Assembly (NCBI RefSeq): GCF_022213065.1
Contig: NZ_JAKLJA010000035.1
Location: forward strand, 1-64,000
DNA length: 64,000 nt
Reading direction: 5' to 3'
Source of the DNA: Paraburkholderia tagetis
GTDB taxonomy: Bacteria > Pseudomonadota > Gammaproteobacteria > Burkholderiales > Burkholderiaceae
Below, in pieces: positions 1-8,054 of the stretch. Within the stretch, counting starts at the first letter, position 1; every line of letters starts with the position of its first letter. The translations under genes and the position numbers were made by a program. The notes under the pieces are model-generated. The model saw only the letters and a list, made by a program, of their open reading frames with translations. It had not been told where the DNA came from and made no database searches.

Positions 1-127
1 CATCCGCCTGCGTCGTGCCAGCCTTGCCCAGCAGCTCGACTTCACCCGAACCGCGCGCATACGCGACCGTGATCGATTCCTTGTGTACATCGAGACCGAC
101 GTACAGCGTAGTGCTATCGTGTTCCAT
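1..127 (-). CDS. IS110-family transposase, N-terminal fragment (cut by window edge)
   Basis: The minus strand opens with an ATG at 127 and stays open to the window edge (42 codons). The peptide begins MEHDSTTLYVGLDVHKESIT and continues VAYARGSGEVELLGKAG. The YVGLDVHK segment is the first acidic motif of the RuvC-like DEDD catalytic domain of IS110/IS1111 transposases; the Asp is the first catalytic residue. These enzymes move small circular elements by site-specific recombination, guided in characterised members by a bridge RNA made from a non-coding end of the element. Only the first tenth or so of the protein is visible, so intactness cannot be judged. The neighbour at 274-2415 is on the same strand and appears intact, so the insertion lies between 128 and 273. 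Confidence 0.85.
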   Translation of the reverse strand, partial: MEHDSTTLYVGLDVHKESITVAYARGSGEVELLGKAGTTQAD

Positions 128-273
128 GCTGGCCTCCGTGCCGGAAATCGCCGGGTGCGGCCCTGTCCGCACCGTGCGGCTCTGGCAGCAATGCTAACCC
201 GCGTCTGATTCCTCACGGCAGGCCAGCCTTTGCCTCACGGGAGTCATAGTGTCTAGCGGACGCGAGTACCGCT
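128..273 (-). mobile_element. Probable non-coding end of the IS110-type element
   Basis: This stretch separates the transposase start (127) from the stop codon of the next gene (274). It holds a perfect 7-bp inverted repeat with a 6-base loop (GGTGCGG at 154-160, CCGCACC at 167-173) and two copies of CCTCACGG (211-218, 232-239). IS110 elements lack long terminal inverted repeats and often carry a structured non-coding end, so a hairpin here is expected. The exact element boundary cannot be fixed from one end alone. Confidence 0.4.
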
Positions 274-2415
274 TCAGCCCGGGCCGCCGGACGCGTCGGA
301 ACGTGCGACGAGCGGGGAGCGAGGCGGAAAAACGAATTCTCTCGGGTGGTTGCGCAAGTGCCGCAGCACGTCACCGAACAGCCGCCGTGTTTCCGCAAAG
401 CTGACGTTACGCGCACGCAGCGCGACCCACATCGCAAGGCTGAAGCTCACGAGCAGGTTGATCGCACCTATCGCCCACGTGCCCGCCATTGCCGCCAGCA
501 GCAACGTATGCGGCACCGCGAAGTCGAGCGAGACGCTCGCGAAGCCCGAGTAGGTCGATGCGAACGCAACATGCCTGATGTCGAGCGGCAGCCCGAACAG
601 CATACCGAGCCCCCATACGCTGCTCAGCATGAAGCCGAACACGAAGTTGCCGATCAGCGCGCCGAGATTGCCTCCCACGTAGTTCGCGATGCGCCACAGG
701 TGACGCTCGCCGAACAGGCGCCGCGCCCAGCGGATATGCATGATGCGCTCGGGAATGCGCTCGTAGGCGCATACGTTGTCGCAATAGCCGTTGATCTGCC
801 CAGCCAGGAAAAGGCAAATGCCCGCGATCGCGGCATAGATGAGCGTGGACGGCTTGAATGCCACCTCGCCGAGCAAGTGAGTGGCCCGCTCCGGGCTGAG
901 AAACGAATGTCCGATCACCTGCCGGTAAGCGAATCCAATCAACATCGCCACGGGCACGGCAAGCGCGACGTTGCCGAAGATGGCTGCGGTCTGACTGCGC
1001 ATGGTGCGCACGATCAGCGTGACGAGATGGTCGAGGTCGCGCCCGCCTTTGCGGCTACTGTCCTTGATCGCGGCGGCGAGCGCGTGCGCGGTCATCGCCG
1101 GCTGCTTGGTCGCCACGGTACCGCGCAGGATATGGATCAGCACGAAGCCGAGACCGTAATTCAGGCCGAAGCCGATCGATTCGTTGAGCGGCGTCCAGCC
1201 ACATCCCGCGATCACGAACTTGAGCGCCGACATGCAGGCGATGATGATGCCGCCGAGCAGCGCGGATCGCAGCAGCGCAAAGTAGTCCTTACGACTTGAT
1301 GCGATATAGTGCTCGCCAGCATGACCGGCATTCTCCGTGACGCGCAGGGCGATCAGTTCGACATTCTGGCGGAAGTAATCGCGCAGATTGTTGCGGCAGC
1401 ATTCCGCCTGGATCAATTCGGAGGCCAGCTCGGCGATCATGGGCAGCACATTAGCCGCGCCATGCTTCTGGCGCAGGGCGTCCGCCACGTCGATCAGCAA
1501 CTCCGCGCGTGCGAGATGCTGCTTCAGGCGCAACAGATGCAGCGTCAACGAAACGCTCGTGCCCGTATGCGCGGCGCGCCTGCGAATCCGGTCGCCGACT
1601 TCGCGGCACTGGTCGAGCAGCACCACGAGATGCGCTTTGTCGGTGCCGCTCGCGCGAAGATCGCTCGTGTCGGTGTCGGTGTCGGCATCGGCGCAGTGCG
1701 CGATGATCGAGGCAGGCGCCGCACCGCATGACGTCTCGAAGCGCGCGAGATACGCGAGCATTTCCTGGTTTTGCGCAATGAACGGCGAATGCTCCGAGTC
1801 GAGCGTCGGATCGTGCCGACACACTTCGGGTTCGAGGCCGATCGCCGCAATCCGGTAGGAGAGCACGCGCAGCGCTTCGAGCAACTGGCGCAGCGGCGGC
1901 ATAGCGTCTGGCGCTTCGCGGGCACCCTCCTCACCGGGAGCCTCGTCAAAACGCAGCGCACGCAGCAGATCGGTCCATGTCCCGACACCGACGTCGCGCA
2001 CCCACACATGATCGCTTGCCCGCTTGAAGACCTTGGCGATCACATCGCGCAACTGGCACAGGTCGAATAGATCGGGCAGCAGCGTGCTGCGAACGAATCG
2101 ATGTGTGACCTCAGTGAAAAAGCCATTGTTCGGAAAGATGCCGACATCCGTATAGAGCGACTGCTGCCTGCGTTCCGACAGCAGTCGCCACAATGCGCCG
2201 CGCAGCGCAACCCGGTAATCCTCACGGTGCTCGAGCACAAAGCACAGCGTGTAGATTGCGTGACGGGCTGCATCGCAGTCGCGCGCACGCCGCGGACGCA
2301 TGCAACTGACCAGATCGTTGAACAACGCGATATCGGGCTCAGCGGCTTCGACGAAGCTGTCGAGGACGCATTCGAGTGCGGACTGATGGTTTTGCGGATC
2401 GATGGCTTTCTTCAT
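274..2415 (-). CDS. Gcr/SpecificRecomb-family integral membrane protein
   Basis: The product is 713 aa from the ATG at 2415 (MKKAIDPQNHQSALECVLDSF). The frame stays open another 95 codons upstream, but that part lacks protein-like composition. The first half is soluble and helical; the second half (about residues 390-690) has six or more hydrophobic segments, for example around LLRSALLGGIIIACMSALKF and YVGGNLGALIGNFVFGFMLS. This layout matches the family annotated as site-specific recombinase (named after gonococcal Gcr, Pfam SpecificRecomb). No recombinase active site is visible and the many membrane segments argue against a DNA recombinase, so the true role should be considered unknown. It lies downstream of the initiator tRNA on the same strand, with that tRNA's terminator between them. 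Confidence 0.75.
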   Translation of the reverse strand: MKKAIDPQNHQSALECVLDSFVEAAEPDIALFNDLVSCMRPRRARDCDAARHAIYTLCFVLEHREDYRVALRGALWRLLSERRQQSLYTDVGIFPNNGFFTEVTHRFVRSTLLPDLFDLCQLRDVIAKVFKRASDHVWVRDVGVGTWTDLLRALRFDEAPGEEGAREAPDAMPPLRQLLEALRVLSYRIAAIGLEPEVCRHDPTLDSEHSPFIAQNQEMLAYLARFETSCGAAPASIIAHCADADTDTDTSDLRASGTDKAHLVVLLDQCREVGDRIRRRAAHTGTSVSLTLHLLRLKQHLARAELLIDVADALRQKHGAANVLPMIAELASELIQAECCRNNLRDYFRQNVELIALRVTENAGHAGEHYIASSRKDYFALLRSALLGGIIIACMSALKFVIAGCGWTPLNESIGFGLNYGLGFVLIHILRGTVATKQPAMTAHALAAAIKDSSRKGGRDLDHLVTLIVRTMRSQTAAIFGNVALAVPVAMLIGFAYRQVIGHSFLSPERATHLLGEVAFKPSTLIYAAIAGICLFLAGQINGYCDNVCAYERIPERIMHIRWARRLFGERHLWRIANYVGGNLGALIGNFVFGFMLSSVWGLGMLFGLPLDIRHVAFASTYSGFASVSLDFAVPHTLLLAAMAGTWAIGAINLLVSFSLAMWVALRARNVSFAETRRLFGDVLRHLRNHPREFVFPPRSPLVARSDASGGPG

Positions 2416-2722
2416 GGGCTGCTGGGCGACGCAGAGCAGTGAAACAGCTGAGGACGTCACCAGAGAGGCGTGGCATCGGCGGCAAAGGACGAAGCCAGCT
2501 ACAGGGGTAGCATCTGGCGTGTGCCGGTAAGCGCAGAAGGTTAAGGGCATCACGGCGGCAGAGAAAGCCGGAAGTCGCCGTGAATTGTCGGCAGTCAACT
2601 CGATGCAGACGTGGCTCACATGCAGGCAGCGGCGCAGCGCCCAATTGGACAAGCCGATGTGAGAGGAAGTGCGGGAGGCAAGCAGATCGCCCGGCAGCAA
2701 GGACTGCTGCGAGCAGCGGACA
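2416..2722. other. Intergenic, no gene seen
   Basis: About 300 bases between the membrane-protein start and the initiator-tRNA terminator. Open frames here are only extensions of the downstream gene. The promoter of that gene should lie here, but no convincing -35/-10 pair was found. Confidence 0.5.
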
Positions 2723-2747
2723 ACAAAAAACCCGCACGCGGCGGGTT
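2723..2747 (-). terminator. Rho-independent terminator of tRNA-fMet
   Basis: Perfect 7-bp stem AACCCGC (2729-2735) / GCGGGTT (2741-2747) with a 5-base loop. On the minus strand it is followed by six U residues (A run 2725-2730 on the plus strand). It lies 37 bases past the tRNA 3' end. Confidence 0.85.
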
Positions 2748-2783
2748 CAATGTTTTGACGTTTCTACAGACATCTTGCGATGT

Positions 2784-2860
<77 letters not shown>

Positions 2861-2876
2861 TCCGTCAGAGAAAGCT

Positions 2877-2905
2877 ATTATAGGGATGCGCCCTGGCTAC
2901 GTCAA
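2877..2905 (-). promoter_or_regulatory. Sigma-70 promoter of tRNA-fMet
   Basis: On the minus strand TTGACG (2905-2900), a 17-bp spacer and a perfect TATAAT (2882-2877). The -10 box ends 16 bases before the mature tRNA 5' end. A near-consensus promoter suits a stable-RNA gene. Confidence 0.85.
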
Positions 2906-3057
2906 CTGTTTTTCCAATCATTCTTATCACTCGCCTTGCTGGATGCAGCGCTACGCGTCTCGACGCTGTTCAAACGCGCGCGCTGCACGAGTGCCGTGCG
3001 CCAACCTCAATCGATTCGGAATCCGAATATATTCGCAGCGGCATGCATCTTGCCGCT

Positions 3058-3603
3058 CTACGCATCGCCATTGTCCAAAAGCTGCCGGGTTTCGTCGGCC
3101 CATTCGAGCCACGATTCCTGCGTGCGTATCCCGGCCTTGAGAATCGCATACTGCAATTGCTGGCCGCGCGTGAGCGTCGGCGCGCTGAAATCGCGCTGCT
3201 CGATCTCGCGATAGGTCTTCAGGCGCGCACGCGCTTCATCGATGAGCCGTGGCAGTTCCTTATCCAGTCCAAGCGGACCGATTACGGCATCGGCGCGCAG
3301 TTTCAGCAAAAGGACGTTGCGGTCGTCCGCGCTCAGACGCGTTTCGCGCACCCAGCGCGCGACCTCCTCACGCCCCACCGGCAGCACGCGGTACACCTTC
3401 TTGCGCGTGGCAGCCGGTTGGGTGGCCCCTTCCTCGACGACCGCCACCCAGCCGGCCGCCACCATGCGGCCAAGCTCGCGGTAGATCTGCTGGTGCGTGG
3501 CCTGCCAGAAATAGCCAATCGCCCGGTCGAAGCGCCGGGCGAGGTCGTAGCCGGAGGACGGCTTTTCAAGCAGGGCTATCAGGATGGCGTGCGGAGTCGA
3601 CAT
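3058..3603 (-). CDS. PadR-family transcriptional regulator (AphA-like)
   Basis: The 181-aa product has an N-terminal winged helix (about residues 1-85, HAILIALLEKPSSGYDLARR, then the wing around RKKVYRVLPVGREEVARWV) and a helical C-terminal half (about 90-175) of the Vir_act_alpha_C type that dimerises PadR proteins such as Vibrio AphA. Such proteins are mostly local repressors. The gene is divergent from the flavoprotein gene at 3867, and a perfect 28-bp palindrome containing an exact AphA-type site lies between them. It probably represses itself and/or that gene; the inducer is not evident from sequence. Confidence 0.88.
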   Translation of the reverse strand: MSTPHAILIALLEKPSSGYDLARRFDRAIGYFWQATHQQIYRELGRMVAAGWVAVVEEGATQPAATRKKVYRVLPVGREEVARWVRETRLSADDRNVLLLKLRADAVIGPLGLDKELPRLIDEARARLKTYREIEQRDFSAPTLTRGQQLQYAILKAGIRTQESWLEWADETRQLLDNGDA

Positions 3604-3682
3604 GGGGCGATTCTAAACCAGGTCCCCTGCGATGCCGCCCCGGTTAACCCCCTCCCTCATCCCGGGGGCGATCCCGAATGCG

Positions 3683-3710
3683 GACACTATGCAACCAGTT
3701 GCATAGTGTC
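3683..3710. promoter_or_regulatory. Perfect 28-bp palindrome, probable PadR operator
   Basis: Two 13-base arms (GACACTATGCAAC / GTTGCATAGTGTC) around a central CA. The core at 3688-3705 is TATGCA-N6-TGCATA, which matches the published AphA recognition pattern TATGCA-N6-TGCNNA. The right arm contains the -35 hexamer of the downstream promoter, so bound protein would block RNA polymerase. Confidence 0.75.
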
Positions 3711-3727
3711 ATTGGGTTTGCTATGTT
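3699..3727 (+). promoter_or_regulatory. Promoter of the nitronate monooxygenase-like gene
   Basis: TTGCAT (3699-3704), a 17-bp spacer and TATGTT (3722-3727). The -35 box lies inside the palindromic operator. The predicted start leaves a leader of about 130 bases before the ATG at 3867. Confidence 0.6.
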
Positions 3728-3866
3728 TAGCCCTGTCGGCCCGGAAGTACGGGCGCACAACGCGAACAACACGACGGCGCCCGAGCCGGGCCGCCGCCCT
3801 CATTCAGCTTTGCATGAGATGAGACTCGGCACCAAAGCCTCGGGTCTCATCGACAAGGAGATACGC

Positions 3867-4853
3867 ATGGCCCTGCCCGCCGTCCTGCGACGCGGCCTCT
3901 CGATTCCGGTCGTCGGCTCGCCGCTTTTCATCATTTCGAACCCCAATCTCGTGATTGCGCAGTGCAAGGCCGGCGTGGTCGGCTCCTTCCCCGCGCTGAA
4001 CGCGCGTCCCGAGCACGTGCTGGGCGAGTGGCTCGACCGCATCACGACCGAACTCGCGGAGTACAACGCGAAGCACCCCGAGAAGCCCGCCGCGCCGTTC
4101 GCGGTGAACCAGATCGTCCATAAGTCGAACGACCGCCTGCAGCACGACCTGGGGGTGTGCGCCGAGTACAAGGTGCCCATCGTCATCACGTCGCTGGGCG
4201 CGCGCGAGGACGTGAACCAGGCCATTCACGGTTGGGGCGGCATCGTCCTGCACGACGTGATCAACAACACGTTCGCCAGGAAAGCCATCGAGAAAGGCGC
4301 GGACGGCCTGATCGCCGTCGCGGCCGGTGCAGGCGGCCATGCAGGCACGCTCTCGCCGTTCGCGCTCATCCACGAAATTCGCGAATGGTTCGACGGCCCA
4401 CTGCTGCTCTCGGGCGCGATCGGCAACGGCAACGCGATTCTCGCAGCGCAGGCCGCCGGCGCGGACCTCGCGTATGTCGGCTCGGCTTTCATCGCCACGC
4501 ATGAAGCGAATGCGGTCGACGCCTACAAGCAGATGATCGTCGAAAGCGGCGCGAGCGATATCGTCTATTCGAATCTCTTCACCGGCGTGCACGGCAACTA
4601 CCTGCGCTCTAGCATCGTGGCGAGCGGCCTGGATCCCGATGCGCTACCGCAATCCGATCCGTCGGCCATGAACTTCGGCTCGACCCGCGTGAAGCCATGG
4701 AAGGACATCTGGGGCGCGGGCCAAGGCATCGGTGCGGTCAAGGACGTCCTGCCCGCGGCCGAACTGATCGCGCGGCTGAAGCGCGAGTACGAAGCGGCGC
4801 GCGAACGCCTGGGCGTGGCGAGCGCAAGTGCCGAGGCAACGGCGGTAGCTTGA
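3867..4853 (+). CDS. Nitronate monooxygenase / NAD(P)H-dependent flavin oxidoreductase
   Basis: The start at 3867 (MALPAVLRRGLSIPVVGSPL) has AAGGAG six bases upstream (3855-3860) and gives 328 aa; an upstream in-frame extension has no ribosome site. The protein is a TIM-barrel flavoprotein of the 2-nitropropane dioxygenase family. Visible family signatures are the N-terminal GSPLFIISNP strand, the AAGAGGHAG loop with the likely catalytic His, and LSGAIGNG plus YVGSAFIAT for FMN phosphate binding. Family members oxidise nitronates or act as NAD(P)H:quinone reductases; the substrate cannot be chosen from sequence. Divergence from padR and the shared operator suggest induction by a small, perhaps toxic, organic compound. 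Confidence 0.85.
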   Translation: MALPAVLRRGLSIPVVGSPLFIISNPNLVIAQCKAGVVGSFPALNARPEHVLGEWLDRITTELAEYNAKHPEKPAAPFAVNQIVHKSNDRLQHDLGVCAEYKVPIVITSLGAREDVNQAIHGWGGIVLHDVINNTFARKAIEKGADGLIAVAAGAGGHAGTLSPFALIHEIREWFDGPLLLSGAIGNGNAILAAQAAGADLAYVGSAFIATHEANAVDAYKQMIVESGASDIVYSNLFTGVHGNYLRSSIVASGLDPDALPQSDPSAMNFGSTRVKPWKDIWGAGQGIGAVKDVLPAAELIARLKREYEAARERLGVASASAEATAVA

Positions 4854-4956
4854 TAGAGGAAGGGTGAGCGGCCAGGTCTTGTGGCGCGGCCGTGGCCCGC
4901 CCTGCTTGATCGGGCGCTATGATTCGGTATTTCGCCGATCCACCGCTCATCCATCC

Positions 4957-5742
4957 ATGAAAATCGCCACCTGGAACGTCAATTCCCTGAAGGTCCGTCT
5001 GCAGCACGTCATCGACTGGCTCGCCGAGAGCAAGGTCGACGTGCTCTGCCTCCAGGAACTGAAGCTCACCGACGACAAATTCCCGCGCGCCGAACTCGAA
5101 GCACAAGGCTATCGCAGCTGGTTCGCGGGCCAGAAGACCTATAACGGCGTGGCCATTCTCGTGCGCGAGGGCCTGGCCGTCGAGGAAGCCACGGTCGTGC
5201 GTAACCTCCCCAGCTTCGAGGACCCGCAGCAGCGCGTGATTGCCGTCACGGTGGAAGGCATGCGCATCGTCAGCGCGTATTTCCCGAACGGCCAGGCGCC
5301 GGGCACCGAAAAGTTCACCTACAAGCTGAACTGGCTGGATGCGCTGCACGACTGGCTCATCCAGGAGACGCAGCAGCATCCGCGGCTCGCACTGCTCGGC
5401 GATTACAACATCGCTCCGGAAGACCGCGACGTGCACGACCCGAAGGCCTGGGAAGGCCAGAATCTCGTCTCGCCCGAAGAGCGCACGCAGTTCCAGCGCC
5501 TCATCGCGCTCGGCTTCGTCGACGCGTACCGCCAGTTCGAGCAGCCCGAAAAGATGTTCACGTGGTGGGACTACCGGATGTTCGCGTTCCGCCGCAACGC
5601 GGGACTGCGCATCGACCACATCCTGCTCTCGCCCACGCTCGCGCCCTCGCTCGTGTCGTGCGAGATCGACAAGGTGCCGCGCAAGTGGGAGCAGCCGTCG
5701 GACCACACGCCCGTCGTGGCCGATCTCAAGGTGGCGGGCTGA
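4957..5742 (+). CDS. xthA: Exodeoxyribonuclease III
   Basis: The 261-aa product (MKIATWNVNSLKVRLQHVID) is a full-length member of the exonuclease III/AP endonuclease family (E. coli XthA 268 aa). Motifs in order: WNVNSL, LCLQELKL with the metal-binding Glu, GDYNIAPEDRDVHDP with the catalytic Asp and Asn, LRIDHIL, and the terminal SDHTPVVADL with the catalytic His. It cleaves 5' of abasic sites and degrades 3' ends during base-excision repair. It lies 103 bp after the flavoprotein gene and converges with the peptidase gene at 5827. Confidence 0.94.
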   Translation: MKIATWNVNSLKVRLQHVIDWLAESKVDVLCLQELKLTDDKFPRAELEAQGYRSWFAGQKTYNGVAILVREGLAVEEATVVRNLPSFEDPQQRVIAVTVEGMRIVSAYFPNGQAPGTEKFTYKLNWLDALHDWLIQETQQHPRLALLGDYNIAPEDRDVHDPKAWEGQNLVSPEERTQFQRLIALGFVDAYRQFEQPEKMFTWWDYRMFAFRRNAGLRIDHILLSPTLAPSLVSCEIDKVPRKWEQPSDHTPVVADLKVAG

Positions 5743-5800
5743 GCGCTCTCATCACGCTAATCACGCCCGTGGTGCCCGCCGTACCCATCGTACGCACTGC

Positions 5801-5823
5801 GCGCGGGCGCATGCAGCCCGCGC
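5801..5823. terminator. GC-rich hairpin between convergent genes
   Basis: Perfect 8-bp stem GCGCGGGC / GCCCGCGC with a 7-base loop in the 84-bp gap between xthA and the convergent peptidase gene. No U tract follows on either strand, so a terminator role is inferred from position only. Confidence 0.4.
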
Positions 5824-5826
5824 CGC

Positions 5827-7908
5827 TCACCACGTTCCGGCGAGCGTGGTCCACAAGAAACGGTACACGAGCGCATCGTACTGTGCGCGCTCGAGCGAAT
5901 CGCTGCCCGGACCATGTCCGCCTTCGGTGTTTTCCAGGTACCAGACGTTCGCGTGCCCCTGCTCCTCCATGCGCGCGACCATCTTGCGCGCATGCGCCGG
6001 ATGCACGCGGTCGTCGCTGGTCGAGGTCGTGAAGAGCACGGGTGGATACGCAACGCCAGCCTTCACGCGCTGATACGGCGAGTATTCGGCGAGCGCGCGT
6101 CCTTCTTCGGAATCCTCAGGATCGCCGTATTCATCCATCCATGACGCCCCCGCGTGCAGCAGCGGATAGCGCTGCATGTCGAGCAGCGGCACTTCGCACA
6201 CCACCGCGCCGAACAGCTCGGGCCGCTGCACCATGCACGCGCCAACCAGCAGACCGCCGTTGCTGCCGCCCTTGATGCCCAGTTGCGCCGCGCTCGTGTA
6301 GCCCTCGGCCACCAGTTGCTGCGACACCGCGATGAAGTCGTCGAACGAGCGCTGCCGATGCTCGCGCTGCGCATCCACGTGCCAGGTGGTGCCGTACTCG
6401 CCGCCGCCGCGAATATGAGCGATGGCGACGATCCCGCCCTGCTCCAGCCAGCCGATGCCGGAGCCGACGAGATACTGCGGCGTGAGTGCGATCGCAAAGC
6501 CGCCATAGCCCGTCAACAGGCACGGCAGCGGCTTGCGCGCATCGCCCTCGAGCGCGGCGCGCGGGCCGACCACGGTGAACGGCACCATCGTGCCGTCCGC
6601 GGAACGTGCATGCGAGCGGATCACGGCAAGCGGTGCGGCGTCGAACTGCGTGGGCCAGCGGTCGAGCAATTCCCAGCTCTGCAAGTCCTGCTGCGCAAGA
6701 TCGGCGAGCCAGTATTCGGGCGGCAGCAAATAATCGTCCACGTCGACGAAGACTTCGTCGTTGAGCGTGTCTTCGACGGGCGAGACGTCCACCTGCGAAC
6801 TCGCGCGCGCCGGGAAAAGGCGCGATTGCCATGTCCACGCACCGTCCTTGCGCTGCGGCTGCCACATCATCGTGCGGCTTTGCACGTCGTCGAGCCACGA
6901 GACGATCAAGACATTTTTCGTATTGCTCCAGTCGCACGCGGACGTTACCGGCGTGGGCGTGAAGAGCGGCGTGACGTTACGCTCGCCGGCGAGAAATGCA
7001 TCCTCGCGAATCGCGAGCAGCGAACCGCCTGCCCAGGTTTGCTCGCCGAACGTCCAGTCGAGCCTCGGCTCCAGCAGCAGCCAGCCGTGCCATGCGCCCA
7101 CTGCCACGTGCGAGGGCACGTCGTAGAGCTGCCACTGGTTGCGCTCGTCGAGACGGTAAGTCAACGAGTCGAAGAAGTCGACGCTGCGCACCACGTCATG
7201 ACGCTTCTCGACGGGGTCGTAATCGCCCTCCACGCTGATGTCGTCGAACTCGCCGCGAAACACCACGGGCGCATCGGCAAGCCGCGTGCCGCGCGTCCAG
7301 CGACGCACTTCGCGCGGGTAGCCCGAGCGCGTGAGCGTCTTCTTGCCATGATCCCAGCCCACATAGACGGTATCGCGGTCGATCCAGGAAACGATGTGCT
7401 TGCCTTCCTTCTCGATGGCAAACCCGCCGTCGACGAACACGCGCCGTGCGAGATCGAATTCGCGCACGATGATCGCATCGGCGCCGCCGTCCGAAAGCTG
7501 GATCAGTGCCCGATCGCCATCGGGATAGAGAATGTCGATTCCCGCGCAAACCCAAGGCATGCGTTCAGCCGCGCCGAGCGCATCGAAGTCGATGAGCGTC
7601 TGCCACTGCGGCTTGCGCGCGCGCCAGTCGGCCCACTTCGCGCGGCGCCACAGGCCCTTCGGATTGTCCTCGTCCTCCCAGAGATCGTAGGCCCACTCTT
7701 GCCAGCGGCTCGGAATCACGGGGCGCTCGCGTGGCAGATAGGCCTGCGCGAGACGTTTCTCCAACGCCTCGAATCGCGCGCCGCCTTGCCATGCGCTTCG
7801 CGTGCGCGTGTTCTGCGCTTCGACCCAAGCCATGGCGGCGGGGTCATCGAGCGATTCGAGGGAGAGGAACGGATCGGCCTCGGCGGGCCACGGGGAAGTC
7901 ACGGGCAT
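5827..7908 (-). CDS. Prolyl oligopeptidase-family serine peptidase (S9A)
   Basis: The 693-aa product has the two-part layout of prolyl oligopeptidases: a long N-terminal beta-propeller region (about residues 70-420) and a C-terminal alpha/beta-hydrolase (about 440-690). The nucleophile elbow GIKGGSNGGLL carries the catalytic Ser. DDRVHPAHARK supplies the catalytic Asp and GGHGPG the catalytic His. No signal peptide is seen (MPVTSPWPAEADPFLSLESL), so it should be cytoplasmic. It would cleave proline-containing or related short peptides that fit through the propeller. The gene is read towards xthA and stands 146 bp downstream of ntrC. Confidence 0.9.
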   Translation of the reverse strand: MPVTSPWPAEADPFLSLESLDDPAAMAWVEAQNTRTRSAWQGGARFEALEKRLAQAYLPRERPVIPSRWQEWAYDLWEDEDNPKGLWRRAKWADWRARKPQWQTLIDFDALGAAERMPWVCAGIDILYPDGDRALIQLSDGGADAIIVREFDLARRVFVDGGFAIEKEGKHIVSWIDRDTVYVGWDHGKKTLTRSGYPREVRRWTRGTRLADAPVVFRGEFDDISVEGDYDPVEKRHDVVRSVDFFDSLTYRLDERNQWQLYDVPSHVAVGAWHGWLLLEPRLDWTFGEQTWAGGSLLAIREDAFLAGERNVTPLFTPTPVTSACDWSNTKNVLIVSWLDDVQSRTMMWQPQRKDGAWTWQSRLFPARASSQVDVSPVEDTLNDEVFVDVDDYLLPPEYWLADLAQQDLQSWELLDRWPTQFDAAPLAVIRSHARSADGTMVPFTVVGPRAALEGDARKPLPCLLTGYGGFAIALTPQYLVGSGIGWLEQGGIVAIAHIRGGGEYGTTWHVDAQREHRQRSFDDFIAVSQQLVAEGYTSAAQLGIKGGSNGGLLVGACMVQRPELFGAVVCEVPLLDMQRYPLLHAGASWMDEYGDPEDSEEGRALAEYSPYQRVKAGVAYPPVLFTTSTSDDRVHPAHARKMVARMEEQGHANVWYLENTEGGHGPGSDSLERAQYDALVYRFLWTTLAGTW

Positions 7909-7985
7909 GTTCGATCATCGACGGGAAAACAGCGTCGATTATGCCCCACCGAGCGCGCGGCGCGCCTTGCGCCTGAACACCGTCC

Positions 7986-8018
7986 GTGCGCGGGCGGCGC
8001 AAGCCGGCCGCCGCGCAC
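7986..8018 (-). terminator. Strong hairpin after ntrC
   Basis: Inverted repeat GTGCGC-g-GGCGGC (7986-7998) / GCCGCC-GCGCAC (8007-8018) with one bulged base, 37 bp past the ntrC stop. No U tract follows. It may end the glnA-ntrBC transcript or slow exonucleases. Confidence 0.4.
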
Positions 8019-8054
8019 GATTCATGCCGCGCTCATTACAAGCTCACCAGGCGC

